Assembly: GCA_945787285.1 (NCBI GenBank)
Contig: CALZIC010000005.1
Coordinates: forward strand, 1-44,812
Length of the DNA stretch: 44,812 nucleotides
Direction of reading: 5' to 3'
Source of the DNA: an uncultured Desulfuromonadales bacterium
GTDB lineage: Bacteria > Desulfobacterota > Desulfuromonadia > Desulfuromonadales > Trichloromonadaceae
Under the pieces are notes generated by a model, which saw nothing but the letters and a program-made list of their open reading frames with translations, did no database searches and was not told where the DNA came from. Shown in pieces: positions 8,204 through 16,915 of this stretch (within the stretch, counting starts at the first letter, position 1; the number at the start of each line of letters is the position of its first letter). The translations under genes were made by a program, and so were the position numbers.

Positions 8204-8695
8204 GGGGGATTTTAATAAATGTTTGGTTTTTCGAATGGAAATCAATGTGACGTATTCTGGCGCTTTGGCGTTGTACTCTAAAGATAGGATCCCAGCTGAA
8301 GTTCGAGGTCAAGACCTATAGACCTTTCTAACCACGGGGGACACGGGGAACACGGGGGAAAGACTTTAGTCAAAAATCAACGACAATAAGATCGTTTAAA
8401 ACGGTCCTTTCGGCTTTGATTTACCCAGATACGTTTTTTCTTGAAGCTAAGAGGGGTGTTGGTCGGTTCAGGATTTTGCCTGTCCCCGTGCCCCCGTGTT
8501 CCCCGTGGTAAAAAAGACTTTCTTGCCCTAGGTTTTAGGTCTTTCTCTGCGGCCTCTGCGTACTTGAGGGAGCGAAGCGAACGGGCGAGAGGCCGGTTTT
8601 GTTTATTGCCAAACGATTCCGCAGGAAGGTATCCTGTGCTCCATCTTCAGGGAAGGAGCACCGATCTTTGCTGCTCAAAATAAGGGGAACTTTTC
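8204..8695. other. Non-coding interval with repeats
   Basis: No credible gene is seen in these 492 bases. The interval contains the inverted repeat described separately and, at about 8540-8600, a phrase GAGGGAGCGAAGCGAACGGGCGAG of the type found as dispersed intergenic text in related genomes (recalled, not checked). The small open frame at 8441-8683 has arginine/serine-rich, repeat-derived content and no ribosome-binding site. The last 15 bases hold the ribosome-binding site AAGGGGAAC for the nuclease gene. Confidence 0.5.
8330..8510. repeat. Imperfect long inverted repeat with CACGGGG units
   Basis: The left arm, at 8330-8359, consists of repeated CACGGGG-type units beginning ACCACGGGGG. 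The right arm at 8481-8510 is its near reverse complement and ends CCCCGTGGT. About 120 bases separate the arms, and both are flanked by an AAAGACTTT-like word (8359-8368 and 8511-8522). It looks like a dispersed intergenic repeat or remnant of a small mobile unit; no transposase is present. Confidence 0.6.
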
Positions 8696-11386
8696 ATGCC
8701 GGCTCTTGAAAACTCATCAAACCTGCTCGCGGCGGTCGCCGACGGGGCTTTGGTTCTGACCGTCAATAAACGCCTGACGCGCAGCATCAGGGCCCGTTAC
8801 GATGCCTGGATGATGGCCTCAGAAAAGGGGGCCTGGCAAACGCCCCAGGTCTTCAGCTTCGATGCCTGGCTGCACAGTACCCTGGCGGCATCAGGGGACG
8901 ATGCCCGGCTGCTCGGCGGATTGGCGGCGCAGCGATTGTGGGAGCAGGTGATCGAGAAGGACGTGGAGGAGACCGGACAGGGGCTGCTCCAGGTCGCGGC
9001 GACCGCCCGCCGGGCCCAGGAAGCGCATCAGCTGTTGAGCGAATACGGCGGCTCGCCCCAGGACCTGCCCCTCAGCGAAGATCATCAGGCCTTTCTGCGC
9101 TGGCGGGCCGGCTACCTGGAGGCCTGTCGCAAGGGGGAATGGTGCGAGTCGGTCGAACTGGGCGAGCGCATCGCAAAGGCCATTGCAGCGGGGAGGGTGA
9201 CTGTTCCGCGGCAGGTGCTGCTGGCCGGATTCGACGAGATCACCCCCCGTATCATGGCGATGGCCGAGGCGATGAGGAGTGCCGGCGCCGAGGTGCGGGA
9301 AGTCCCGCCGGTGACCGAACCGCAGGGTGAACTGCTGCGCTTCCAGTCGACCGACCGCGAGGACGAGGTGCGCAGTGCGGCCCGCTGGGCCCGCGCACTG
9401 ATTGAGAAGGGAAAGAAAAACATCGGCATTATTGTCACCGACCTGACCGGCTACCGTCCCCTGGTCGAGCGGATTTTCCGCGAGGAGATCGATCCCGGCT
9501 CCGTGACCCGCCTTGACGAGGAGGTCGAACGTTTCAGCCTTTCCCTCGGCGCGCCCCTGGCCGAGCAGGGACCGGTGGTGGCTGCCCTCGAGATTCTAGG
9601 TCTCGGCTATCGCCCGTCGATCGATGCGATCGGTTTTCTGCTGCGGACCCCGTACCTCGGCGGCAGCCAGCGCGAAGCCTGGCCGCGGGCCCGGTTCGAT
9701 CAGAAACTGCGATCCTTCGGGAAAACGGCCATCGGCCTGAAGCGTCTCTGCGAACTCCTCGAACCGACGCCGGGGAGCGAGGGTGCGCTTGAGGAGTTTA
9801 CCCGCATCTGCCGGGGGCTGGAGACGAACCTCAAGGACAACCGCAGGCGTTTTCCCGGTGAATGGGTGCGTCAGTTCAGCCACCAGCTCGGCGCGGCCGG
9901 CTGGCCCGGTGAGCGTCCGCTGGGGAGTGTCGAGTACCAGGTGGTCAAGGGGTGGAAAGAGAAGCTGCTGCCCGCCATGGTCGCCCTCGAGGCCGTTACC
10001 GGGACCATCGACCGAAGCGAGGCGCTCTCTTTGCTGCAGCGGATCGCCAAGGACATCGATTTTCAGCCCGAGACTCCTTCGGGGCCGCTGCAGGTGCTCG
10101 GTCTGCTCGAGGCCTCGGGGCTCGCTTTCGACCATCTGTGGGTCATGGGGCTCAGCGAAGAGGCCCTGCCTGCCCCGCCGCGGCCGAACCCCTTTATTCC
10201 GGTGCCTGTTCAGGTGGAACGCCGCATGCCCCATGCCAGTGCCGCCCGTGAACTCGAATTTTCCCGCCGGGTGGCGAAGCGTCTGTTCGCCGGCGCCCCC
10301 CAGGTGATTCTCAGCCACCCCGGCAAGGATGGCGACCTGGAGCTGCGGCCCAGTCCGCTGATCTCCCGAATCGTACAGTGCGACCGAAACCGGCTGGCAC
10401 TGGCCGAGTCCCATGCGCCTCTGGCTGTCATCCGGCGGCAGCTGCCGGCTCAGGAGGAGCTGGTCGATGAGCTGGGGGCGCCTGCCGCCGAGGGGGAAAA
10501 GGCCTCCGGCGGCACCTCTCTGCTCAAGGACCAGGCCCTCTGCCCCTTCCGCGCCTATGCCCGTCACCGGCTCGGCGCCCGGGCTCTCGACCAGCCCGAG
10601 ATCGGACTCGACCCCCTGACCCGGGGGACCCTGCTGCATGCCTGCCTCGAGGCGTTCTGGAGCCGTACCGTCGATTTGCAGGGACTGCTGACTCTCGATG
10701 GCGAAGCGCTCTACGGGCGGGTCAGGGAATCGGTGGAGCAGGCCCTCAAGGGGCACTTCGACCTGCAGGCCGAAGAGGTCGATCGGCCTATGCTCGCCAT
10801 CGAAGCGGAGCGTCTCACCGCCCTGGTTCTCGAGTGGCTTGACGAGGTGGAGAAAAAACGCTCCGATTTCGCCGTGGATGCGGTGGAGGTCGAGCGAACC
10901 GGCACCTTCGGCGGGGTGACCATCGGCACCAAGGTCGATCGCATCGACACCCTTGTCGACGGAAGCCGGGTGATCATCGATTACAAGACCGGGCAGATTC
11001 ATGCCGACGACCTGCTCAGCGACCGGCTGCTCGAACCGCAGCTTCCCGTCTACAGCTGCAGCGAGACCGGTGCCGAGCTGGCGGCCGTGGTCTTTGCCGG
11101 GGTGCGTCGCGGGGCCTGCAGGGTACAGGGGGTGGCCCGCGAGAAGGGCCTGCTGCCCAAAATCGAGGCTTTTGATGTTTCGAAGCAGGCGCAAAAACAC
11201 GGCATCCCCGACTGGACGTCCCTTCTGGCCCGGTGGCGGGCGCAGCTCGAGGCTCTGGGCGGTGAATTCGCCTCGGGGCAGGCCCGGGTCGACCCGGTCG
11301 ATGTCGCCAAAGCCTGCCTCTATTGCGACCTTTCCGGTCTGTGCCGCATCAACGAGTTCGCCCCTTTTGAGGAGGAATCCGAATGA
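8696..11386 (+). CDS. AddB-like PD-(D/E)XK nuclease/inactivated helicase subunit
   Basis: This 896-residue protein is the partner of the UvrD-like helicase downstream. A C-terminal RecB-type nuclease domain carries VIIDYKTGQ with D762 and K764. Four cysteines match the AddB iron-sulfur arrangement: C616 (ALCPFRAYARHRLG) before the nuclease core, and C874, C877 and C883 (C-x2-C-x5-C) after it, so a 4Fe-4S cluster should pin the nuclease domain. No intact Walker A is visible in the N-terminal helicase-like part (residues 1-500), as in AddB. It is shorter than Bacillus AddB (about 1160 residues) and best fits the group annotated as probable DNA repair protein beside AddA-like helicases. The pair would resect double-strand ends for RecA. 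It overlaps the next gene by ATGA. Confidence 0.85.
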   Translation: MPALENSSNLLAAVADGALVLTVNKRLTRSIRARYDAWMMASEKGAWQTPQVFSFDAWLHSTLAASGDDARLLGGLAAQRLWEQVIEKDVEETGQGLLQVAATARRAQEAHQLLSEYGGSPQDLPLSEDHQAFLRWRAGYLEACRKGEWCESVELGERIAKAIAAGRVTVPRQVLLAGFDEITPRIMAMAEAMRSAGAEVREVPPVTEPQGELLRFQSTDREDEVRSAARWARALIEKGKKNIGIIVTDLTGYRPLVERIFREEIDPGSVTRLDEEVERFSLSLGAPLAEQGPVVAALEILGLGYRPSIDAIGFLLRTPYLGGSQREAWPRARFDQKLRSFGKTAIGLKRLCELLEPTPGSEGALEEFTRICRGLETNLKDNRRRFPGEWVRQFSHQLGAAGWPGERPLGSVEYQVVKGWKEKLLPAMVALEAVTGTIDRSEALSLLQRIAKDIDFQPETPSGPLQVLGLLEASGLAFDHLWVMGLSEEALPAPPRPNPFIPVPVQVERRMPHASAARELEFSRRVAKRLFAGAPQVILSHPGKDGDLELRPSPLISRIVQCDRNRLALAESHAPLAVIRRQLPAQEELVDELGAPAAEGEKASGGTSLLKDQALCPFRAYARHRLGARALDQPEIGLDPLTRGTLLHACLEAFWSRTVDLQGLLTLDGEALYGRVRESVEQALKGHFDLQAEEVDRPMLAIEAERLTALVLEWLDEVEKKRSDFAVDAVEVERTGTFGGVTIGTKVDRIDTLVDGSRVIIDYKTGQIHADDLLSDRLLEPQLPVYSCSETGAELAAVVFAGVRRGACRVQGVAREKGLLPKIEAFDVSKQAQKHGIPDWTSLLARWRAQLEALGGEFASGQARVDPVDVAKACLYCDLSGLCRINEFAPFEEESE

Positions 11387-14300
11387 GTCCTGCCACCATT
11401 GCCGATGGCGCTCAGCGTGCCCGGGCCATCGATCCACAGCATTCCTTCATCGTTCAGGCCCCGGCCGGTTCGGGAAAGACCGAGCTGCTGATTCAACGGT
11501 TTCTCGGTCTGCTGGCAACGGTTCGAAACCCCGATGAAATCCTGGCGATCACCTTCACCCGCAAAGCCGCCGGAGAGATGCGCGCGAGGCTGCTGCAGGC
11601 CCTGGAGGGGGCCGCAGGCCCGCAGCCGGCGAGCGACCATGCCCGGCTGACCTGGCGACTGGCCCGCCAGGCCCTGCAGCGCGACCGGGAGTTCGGCTGG
11701 GAGTTGAAGGAAAACCCGGGCCTGCTGACGATTCAGACCATCGATTCATTCAATGCCTCACTGGTCAGGCGCATGCCTTGGATGTCGCGCTTCGGCGCCG
11801 TGCCCGAGATTGCCGCAGACCCGTTCCCCCTCTACCGCGAAGCGGCCCGGCGCACCCTTGATCGGCTCGGTTCGGGAGGGCAGGGGGGGGGCGAGGTGGC
11901 CACGGTGCTGGCCCACGCCGACAATCGTCTCGATCTGCTGCAGGAGATGCTGGTGGCGATGCTGGCGCGGCGGGATCAGTGGCTGCGGCACCTGAGTGAA
12001 AAGGACCACGATCACTGGCGCGGTGCCCTCGAAAGGGCGCTTGGCGAGTTCGTCGCCGAGAAGCTTGAAGGGATGACTGCAGCCATACCGGCCCATCTGC
12101 ACGATGAACTCCTGGCACTCGGCCGCTACGCCGCCGCCCATCTCGATGACCGGCAGAACCCGATCGAGGCCCTGGGCGACGCTACTCTTTTCCCCGCAGC
12201 CGACCCCGGCGACCTGCCCCGCTGGCAGGGGCTTGCCGAGCTGCTGCTGACCAAGGCCGGCGGCTTCCGCTCAAGCCTCTCGGTGAAATGCGGATTTCCG
12301 CCGGGCAAGGGGGAGCCGGCGGCGATGAAAGAGCGCATGAAGGAGGCGCTGTCGGTGCTGCGGTCGGGGGCGGATATCGACCTGCTGCTCGACGAGATGC
12401 GCTCGCTCCCGTCTCCGGCCTACCCCGAGGGCCAGTGGCTGATCCTCAAGGCCCTGGTCGAACTCCTCCCCCTGGCGGCCGGTGAGCTGTGGCTGGTCTT
12501 CCGCCAGGAGGGGCAGACCGATTTTGCCTCGGTCGCCATGCAGGCGCTCAGCGCTCTGGGCAGCAGCGACGACCCCACGGAACTCCTGCTGCGTCTCGAC
12601 GCCCGCATCAGTCACATCCTGGTCGACGAGTTTCAGGACACTTCATACCTGCAGTACAACCTGCTGCAGAAGCTGACCGCCGGGTGGGAGTCCGGCGACG
12701 GGCGCACCCTGTTTGTGGTCGGCGACCCGATGCAGTCGATCTACCTCTTTCGCGAGGCGGAGGTCGGCCTCTTTTTGCGGGCCCGAAGCCGCGGGATCGG
12801 CTCGCTGAACCTGGAGCGTCTCGATCTCTGCTCAAATTTCCGTTCCCAGCAGGGGGTGGTCGAGTGGGTCAACGGCAGCTTCTCAAGGCTTTTTCCCGAG
12901 GTTGAAAACGAAGCGACCGGCGGGGTCGTGTACTCCGAGGCGACGGCCGTGCATGAGGCGCTTTCCGAGGCTGCGTGCACAGCGCATCCTTTTGCGGCAA
13001 GGGATGATGTCGCCGAAGCCGAGGCGATTGCCGGTCTCGCCGCCAGGGCCCTCGACGAGCATCCCGATCAGACGGTCGCGGTGCTGGTGCGGGCCCGCAC
13101 CCACCTGCCGGAAATTCTTGCGGCCTTCCGGCGCCGGGGGCTGCGTTTCAGCGCCCGGGACATCGACCTTCTCGAGTGCCGCCCCGCGGTCAAGGACATC
13201 CTCGCCCTGACCCGCGCCCTGCTGCATTCTGCCGACCGCCTGTCGTGGCTGACGGTTTTGCGGGCGCCCTGGTGCGGACTCCTTCTGGAAGATCTCTACG
13301 CCCTCTGCGGCGCCGAAAAGTACCGCACCCTTCCCGAACTGATGGCCGACCCGCAGGTGCTGCAGCGTTTATCGGAAGACGGTCGGTTGCGAATCGAGCG
13401 GGTTCTTGGGGTGATGACGCGGGGGATGGCGCGGCGCGGCGCTACCGGTCTGCGCCGGCTGGTCGAGGGGTGCTGGCTGGCCCTCGGTGGAGGGGCGTGC
13501 CACGATGAGGCGGGGATTCACGATGCCGCCATGGTCTTTGCCCTGATGGAAGAACACGAGCGGGGAGGGGACCTGCTTTGCCTCGACGCACTCGAAGAGG
13601 GGGCCCGGAAACTCTTTGCCGCCGCCGATGCCGGCGCCGACGGCCGGTTGCAGGTGATGACCATCCACAAGTCGAAGGGGCTTGAATTCGATACCGTCAT
13701 CCTCCCCGGACTCGGTCGTTCTTCGGCCGGAGGCGACCGCCCCCTGCTGCGCTGGCTCGAGCACACCGACTGCGGGCTGCTGCTGGCCCCGGTTGCCGCC
13801 CGTGACGGCCGGTCGAAAGACCCGATCTACGAGGCGATCGGCAAGCTGTCGAAAGAAAAGGGAAACCTCGAAACCACCCGGCTCCTTTACGTGGCCGCCA
13901 CCCGGGCAAAAAAACGCCTGCACCTGCTTGGACATGCCAAGGCCGGCAAAAATGCGGAATACCGTCCGGCCGCCGGATCTTTGCTGGAGAAGCTGTGGCC
14001 GGTGGTGGCCGAGGCTTTTACCTTTTCGGAGCAGGAGATGGGCGAGAAAGAAGAGGTTGCGAAAGAGAGAGTGCCGATCCCGGTGTCCAGGCTCCCCCTG
14101 AGCTGGGATCTGCCGCCGATGTGCGCGGCCCCTCTGGCAACTGAGGTGGAGGCGACGGCGCCGTCACGGCACAAGGACGTGCAGGAGCGCGATGAGCTCT
14201 TTACCGGGTGGGAGGCCGAAACCGCCCGCCACGTCGGTACGGTGGCCCACGCCTATCTCGAACGCATCGCCGCAGAAGGGCTCGAGGCCTGGAGCGCGGG

Positions 14301-14643
14301 GCGCATCGATGGCGAAGGTGAAGCGATCCGCCTTCGTTTGAACGGACTCGGCGTCCCGTCCTACGAACTCGATGGCGGGACGAACAAGGTGGCCGATGCG
14401 TTGAAGAAGGCTCTTGCCAGCCGTCGCGGCCAGTGGATTCTCGGGCCCCGGGAAGGGGCCGGATGCGAAAAGCAGCTCTCAGGGGTTGTCGGCGGCAGCC
14501 TCGTCCACGCGATCATCGACCGCACCTTTGTCGAAGACGGGGTGCGCTGGATCGTCGACTACAAGGTGGCCGAAGCCGGCGCACAGGCCGACGGGTTTCT
14601 CCAGCAGCAGGCGGAGAAGTACCGCAGTCAGCTGAGCGCCTAA
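11383..14643 (+). CDS. AddA-like UvrD/RecB-family helicase-nuclease
   Basis: This 1086-residue SF1A helicase-nuclease has all the expected motifs: Walker A APAGSGKT at residues 26-33, ITFTRKAAGEMRAR (Ia), VDEFQDTS with D415/E416 (II), VVGDPMQSIYLFR (III), MTIHKSKGLEF (V) and LLYVAATRAKKRL (VI). A C-terminal PD-(D/E)XK nuclease domain begins with GTVAHAYLE and has WIVDYKV with D1059 and K1061. Together with the preceding gene it forms a two-nuclease, one-motor AddAB-type enzyme for double-strand break processing. The start overlaps the upstream stop (ATGA), with GAGGAG before it. The operon ends here. Confidence 0.93.
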   Translation: MSPATIADGAQRARAIDPQHSFIVQAPAGSGKTELLIQRFLGLLATVRNPDEILAITFTRKAAGEMRARLLQALEGAAGPQPASDHARLTWRLARQALQRDREFGWELKENPGLLTIQTIDSFNASLVRRMPWMSRFGAVPEIAADPFPLYREAARRTLDRLGSGGQGGGEVATVLAHADNRLDLLQEMLVAMLARRDQWLRHLSEKDHDHWRGALERALGEFVAEKLEGMTAAIPAHLHDELLALGRYAAAHLDDRQNPIEALGDATLFPAADPGDLPRWQGLAELLLTKAGGFRSSLSVKCGFPPGKGEPAAMKERMKEALSVLRSGADIDLLLDEMRSLPSPAYPEGQWLILKALVELLPLAAGELWLVFRQEGQTDFASVAMQALSALGSSDDPTELLLRLDARISHILVDEFQDTSYLQYNLLQKLTAGWESGDGRTLFVVGDPMQSIYLFREAEVGLFLRARSRGIGSLNLERLDLCSNFRSQQGVVEWVNGSFSRLFPEVENEATGGVVYSEATAVHEALSEAACTAHPFAARDDVAEAEAIAGLAARALDEHPDQTVAVLVRARTHLPEILAAFRRRGLRFSARDIDLLECRPAVKDILALTRALLHSADRLSWLTVLRAPWCGLLLEDLYALCGAEKYRTLPELMADPQVLQRLSEDGRLRIERVLGVMTRGMARRGATGLRRLVEGCWLALGGGACHDEAGIHDAAMVFALMEEHERGGDLLCLDALEEGARKLFAAADAGADGRLQVMTIHKSKGLEFDTVILPGLGRSSAGGDRPLLRWLEHTDCGLLLAPVAARDGRSKDPIYEAIGKLSKEKGNLETTRLLYVAATRAKKRLHLLGHAKAGKNAEYRPAAGSLLEKLWPVVAEAFTFSEQEMGEKEEVAKERVPIPVSRLPLSWDLPPMCAAPLATEVEATAPSRHKDVQERDELFTGWEAETARHVGTVAHAYLERIAAEGLEAWSAGRIDGEGEAIRLRLNGLGVPSYELDGGTNKVADALKKALASRRGQWILGPREGAGCEKQLSGVVGGSLVHAIIDRTFVEDGVRWIVDYKVAEAGAQADGFLQQQAEKYRSQLSA

Positions 14644-14728
14644 CCCCGATCTGCCGGTGCGTGGGGCACTCTATTTTCCCTTGTTCGATGGATGGGTGGA
14701 GGTTGAGTGACCTTACAGCAGCGCTTTT

Positions 14729-14920
14729 TCAGCCCTTATTGGCCTGGTAGTTGTTTTCACGAAACCTGATCGCCCGCTGGATGTCATCGTAGGCGTTGCG
14801 GGCGATGGTGAAAACCCGCCGCTGATTGAAGGTGGTCAGGGCACGGTAGTAGGTCAGCAGTTCCTGCTCCTGCTTGCACAGTCCGGACAGATCTTCGGTG
14901 TTTATGCTATGATCGCTCAT
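14729..14920 (-). CDS. Small uncharacterised cytosolic protein
   Basis: The product has 63 residues, is hydrophilic and probably helical, with one cysteine (residue 15) and a basic middle region (TFNQRRVFTIARNAYDDIQRAIRF). There is no signal peptide or recognisable domain. GGGAGA lies 7 bases before the ATG, and the composition is unlike a random frame, which supports a real gene. It is convergent with the AddA-like gene and shows no operon partner. Function unknown. Confidence 0.55.
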   Translation of the reverse strand: MSDHSINTEDLSGLCKQEQELLTYYRALTTFNQRRVFTIARNAYDDIQRAIRFRENNYQANKG

Positions 14921-14947
14921 CTGGCTATCTCCCGATAAAAGAGGTAA

Positions 14948-14978
14948 CGCCCAACGGATTAGGGGGCGGGTATTTTTT
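14948..14978 (+). terminator. Possible intrinsic terminator
   Basis: CGCCC (14948-14952) can pair with GGGCG (14964-14968), followed after four bases by six T residues. The stem is short. It lies between the small minus-strand gene and the 3D-domain lipoprotein and could end leaderless plus-strand transcription. The rest of 14921-15208 shows no gene. Confidence 0.35.
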
Positions 14979-15208
14979 GCTTCTGTAATTAGCAGGAACT
15001 GTGCCTTGGGGAGAAAGGGGTTTCTTTTAAGATAGTTAGGGTGCGGCCTGGCGGTTGAGACGCATGAAAAAGAGACCCCTCATGAATATTTCGTCGCCCA
15101 ATGGCAACACTTCCACGGGCAGCCGACGGTAACGGGTTGAAAAAAGGGAATATTCACCTGTCGCTATTTGGCGGCAAAAAAAGGCGTCAGGTAAAAGGGG
15201 GCAGAAGG

Positions 15209-15670
15209 ATGCGGTTTTTTCTTTGGGTGGTTCTACTCACTCTGCTGATCGGGTGTGCGCCGGTGCGGCAGCAGGAATTTCACACTACGTCCTATTGCGA
15301 CTGTTCTTCCTGCTGTTCATGGTCGCGGGATTTTCCCGATTTCTGGAACCGCCATTTCAACGCGGGGCCGAACAGTGGGGATGTCTATACCGGGCGCACC
15401 GCCAGCGGCACCTGGCCGCGGGAACCGTATGACGGGCTGATCTCTTTCAATACCCTGACCCACCCCTGGACCCTTCCGCACCGCCTGCTCCTGCCCTGGT
15501 TCTGGCTGCCCCACGATGGAACGATTGCAGCCGACTGGCAATACATCTGGGGGAGGGTGGAGGACAAGGGCTCGGCCATTAAAGGGCCGAACCGGCTCGA
15601 TCTTTTCATCGACTCCCACCGGCGGGCTCTTCAGTGGGGCCGGCGAACGGTGGTCGGAACGGTAGAATAG
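15209..15670 (+). CDS. 3D-domain (MltA/YuiC-like) lipoprotein
   Basis: This 153-residue protein has a lipoprotein signal, MRFFLWVVLLTLLIGC, with the lipid-modified cysteine at residue 16. The mature part matches the 3D domain, a double-psi beta-barrel of peptidoglycan-lytic enzymes: TTSYCDC near the start, GRTASGT in the middle, then IAADWQYIWG. A C-terminal D-x-G-x-AIKG...DLFIDSHRRALQWGRR contributes the conserved aspartates. It probably acts on or binds peptidoglycan in the envelope, but lytic activity is unproven for many family members. The frame is open upstream to 15101, but ATG 15209 is preceded by GGGGGCAGAAGG and gives the signal peptide. The N-terminal cysteine-rich stretch CDCSSCC is typical of the proteobacterial versions. 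Confidence 0.85.
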   Translation: MRFFLWVVLLTLLIGCAPVRQQEFHTTSYCDCSSCCSWSRDFPDFWNRHFNAGPNSGDVYTGRTASGTWPREPYDGLISFNTLTHPWTLPHRLLLPWFWLPHDGTIAADWQYIWGRVEDKGSAIKGPNRLDLFIDSHRRALQWGRRTVVGTVE

Positions 15671-15708
15671 CCGCCGATCCCGTCCTGTTTTACCAACCCA
15701 AAGCGTCT

Positions 15709-15939
15709 TTACCCCAACAGCGCCTTCACTTTCTCCACCGACAGAATCTCCCCCTTCGACTTCAATTCGCCGTCAATGGCCAGCCCGGGCAAGGTCAGAA
15801 TGTTGTAGTGTGCCAGGCGCTCGGGGTCATTCATCGACAGGCATTCCGCCTCGATTCCGCTTTCGGAGAGCGCGGTCCGGACGTTCTTCTCCAGAGTGCG
15901 GCATTTGACGCAGCCGTCTCCCAGTATTTCGATCTTCAT
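15709..15939 (-). CDS. Small thioredoxin-like redox-active disulfide protein
   Basis: This 76-residue protein matches the small thioredoxin-fold family of redox-active disulfide proteins (thioredoxin_3 type). MKIEILGDGCVKC gives the first strand and a C-x2-C active site at C10 and C13. A cis-proline-like LTLPGLAIDGE loop near residue 52 and a LKSKGEILSVEKVKALL tail complete the fold. It probably exchanges disulfides with an unknown cytosolic partner. ATG 15939 has AAAGGAAC 8 bases upstream and starts at the family N-terminus; an upstream in-frame ATG at 15960 is less likely. It is convergent with the 3D lipoprotein. Confidence 0.85.
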   Translation of the reverse strand: MKIEILGDGCVKCRTLEKNVRTALSESGIEAECLSMNDPERLAHYNILTLPGLAIDGELKSKGEILSVEKVKALLG

Positions 15940-16123
15940 CTCTGTTCCTTTCCGTTTCAAAACCGCCAGACAACTGTGTTTTCTTGACTCTTCCAGGTAA
16001 AGCTGACTCTCATTATAGCGCAGGTTTGAGCCCTATATATTAAGTGGATTCACGTTCAGAGTCGGCCCCCGGTGGTTGATGGATCGCAATCCGGTGCTAT
16101 TCTTAAAGAAAATGGAGGGGCGA

Positions 16124-16480
16124 ATGAAAAATGAAATGAATATGAATGAAATGATTACGCAACTGCACGGCCTGTATCAACGCGATCCGGAGGAGTTTGA
16201 ACGGATGAGCCGATTGTTGATTGACCAGGCCATCGAGAGTTTCCCTGCAGAGCACAGGCAGCGTGCCTATGGTCTTCAGTTTCAGCTCGAACATAAACTG
16301 CGCAAGTTCAATGACCCAGTGGCCCGGATGAACAAAATGGTGGAGATTTTCTGGGATCAGGTTTTGGTTTTCCAGCAGGTGCTCGAGGACCCCGAAGGGT
16401 ATCTATCGGAAAAGGACAAGAACAAACAGGAAGGGAAGGTGATTCCCTTTGCGCCCAGAGGCTCCAGGCAGCTACATTGA
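16124..16480 (+). CDS. DUF3135-like small protein
   Basis: This 118-residue acidic, mostly helical cytosolic protein reads LYQRDPEEFERMSRLLIDQAI, then QRAYGLQFQLEHKLR, then MNKMVEIFWDQVLVFQQVL. That order resembles the DUF3135 family of small proteobacterial proteins of unknown role. ATG 16124 is preceded by GGAGGGG with 6-base spacing; the upstream ATGs at 16076 and 16079 are less likely. No operon partner is seen: the next gene is over 400 bases away. Confidence 0.7.
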   Translation: MKNEMNMNEMITQLHGLYQRDPEEFERMSRLLIDQAIESFPAEHRQRAYGLQFQLEHKLRKFNDPVARMNKMVEIFWDQVLVFQQVLEDPEGYLSEKDKNKQEGKVIPFAPRGSRQLH

Positions 16481-16915
16481 TGGCCTCGCCATATCAGTGC
16501 CCCGCGCGGCTAATCTGTAGTAATTCAAACTTGACCTGACAATCGTTGTCTGAATTGTGTGGAACTCAGCCTGGAGTTTCGGATCTTTGGATGCTGATTT
16601 TGTATTTCACAAATGGCCAAAATATCCCTAGGTAATCTAAGAATAAGTTGCGAGATGATTTATAAGAAGTAGTGGTCCCCTTTTGTGGCTATCCCGTTAC
16701 TCGCGATTTATAAAAATCCACTTTGTTAGGGTGAGGTGGGGCGGCCACTGGAGTATATCTCTACCTGCAGGTCCCGCTATAAATTACATGCGAAAAGTCT
16801 GCCAGACTACTAGTCGAAACGGCCCGCAAAGCTCTGTCCGCTCCGAAATCCTTTTCAGCTGGTATTATTGCTGAAAGTATTTGCTTCATTCCCGTTGACA
16901 TATGATGGGGCTGAC
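16481..16915. other. AT-richer non-coding interval before the radical SAM gene
   Basis: These 435 bases are clearly lower in GC than their surroundings and hold no convincing gene on either strand. A nested inverted repeat is visible: AATTCA (16522-16527), GACAA-TCG-TTGTC (16538-16550), TGAATT (16551-16556). The open frame at 16683-16874 lacks a ribosome-binding site and family features. The composition shift suggests either an acquired segment or a decayed gene. Confidence 0.4.

Noticed and set aside
8441-8683. 80-residue open frame in the long intergenic interval
   Set aside because: It spans the repeat arms, has no ribosome-binding site and shows low-complexity Arg/Ser content.
16683-16874. 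63-residue open frame before the radical SAM gene
   Set aside because: No ribosome-binding site and no protein-like pattern; AT-richer non-coding DNA.
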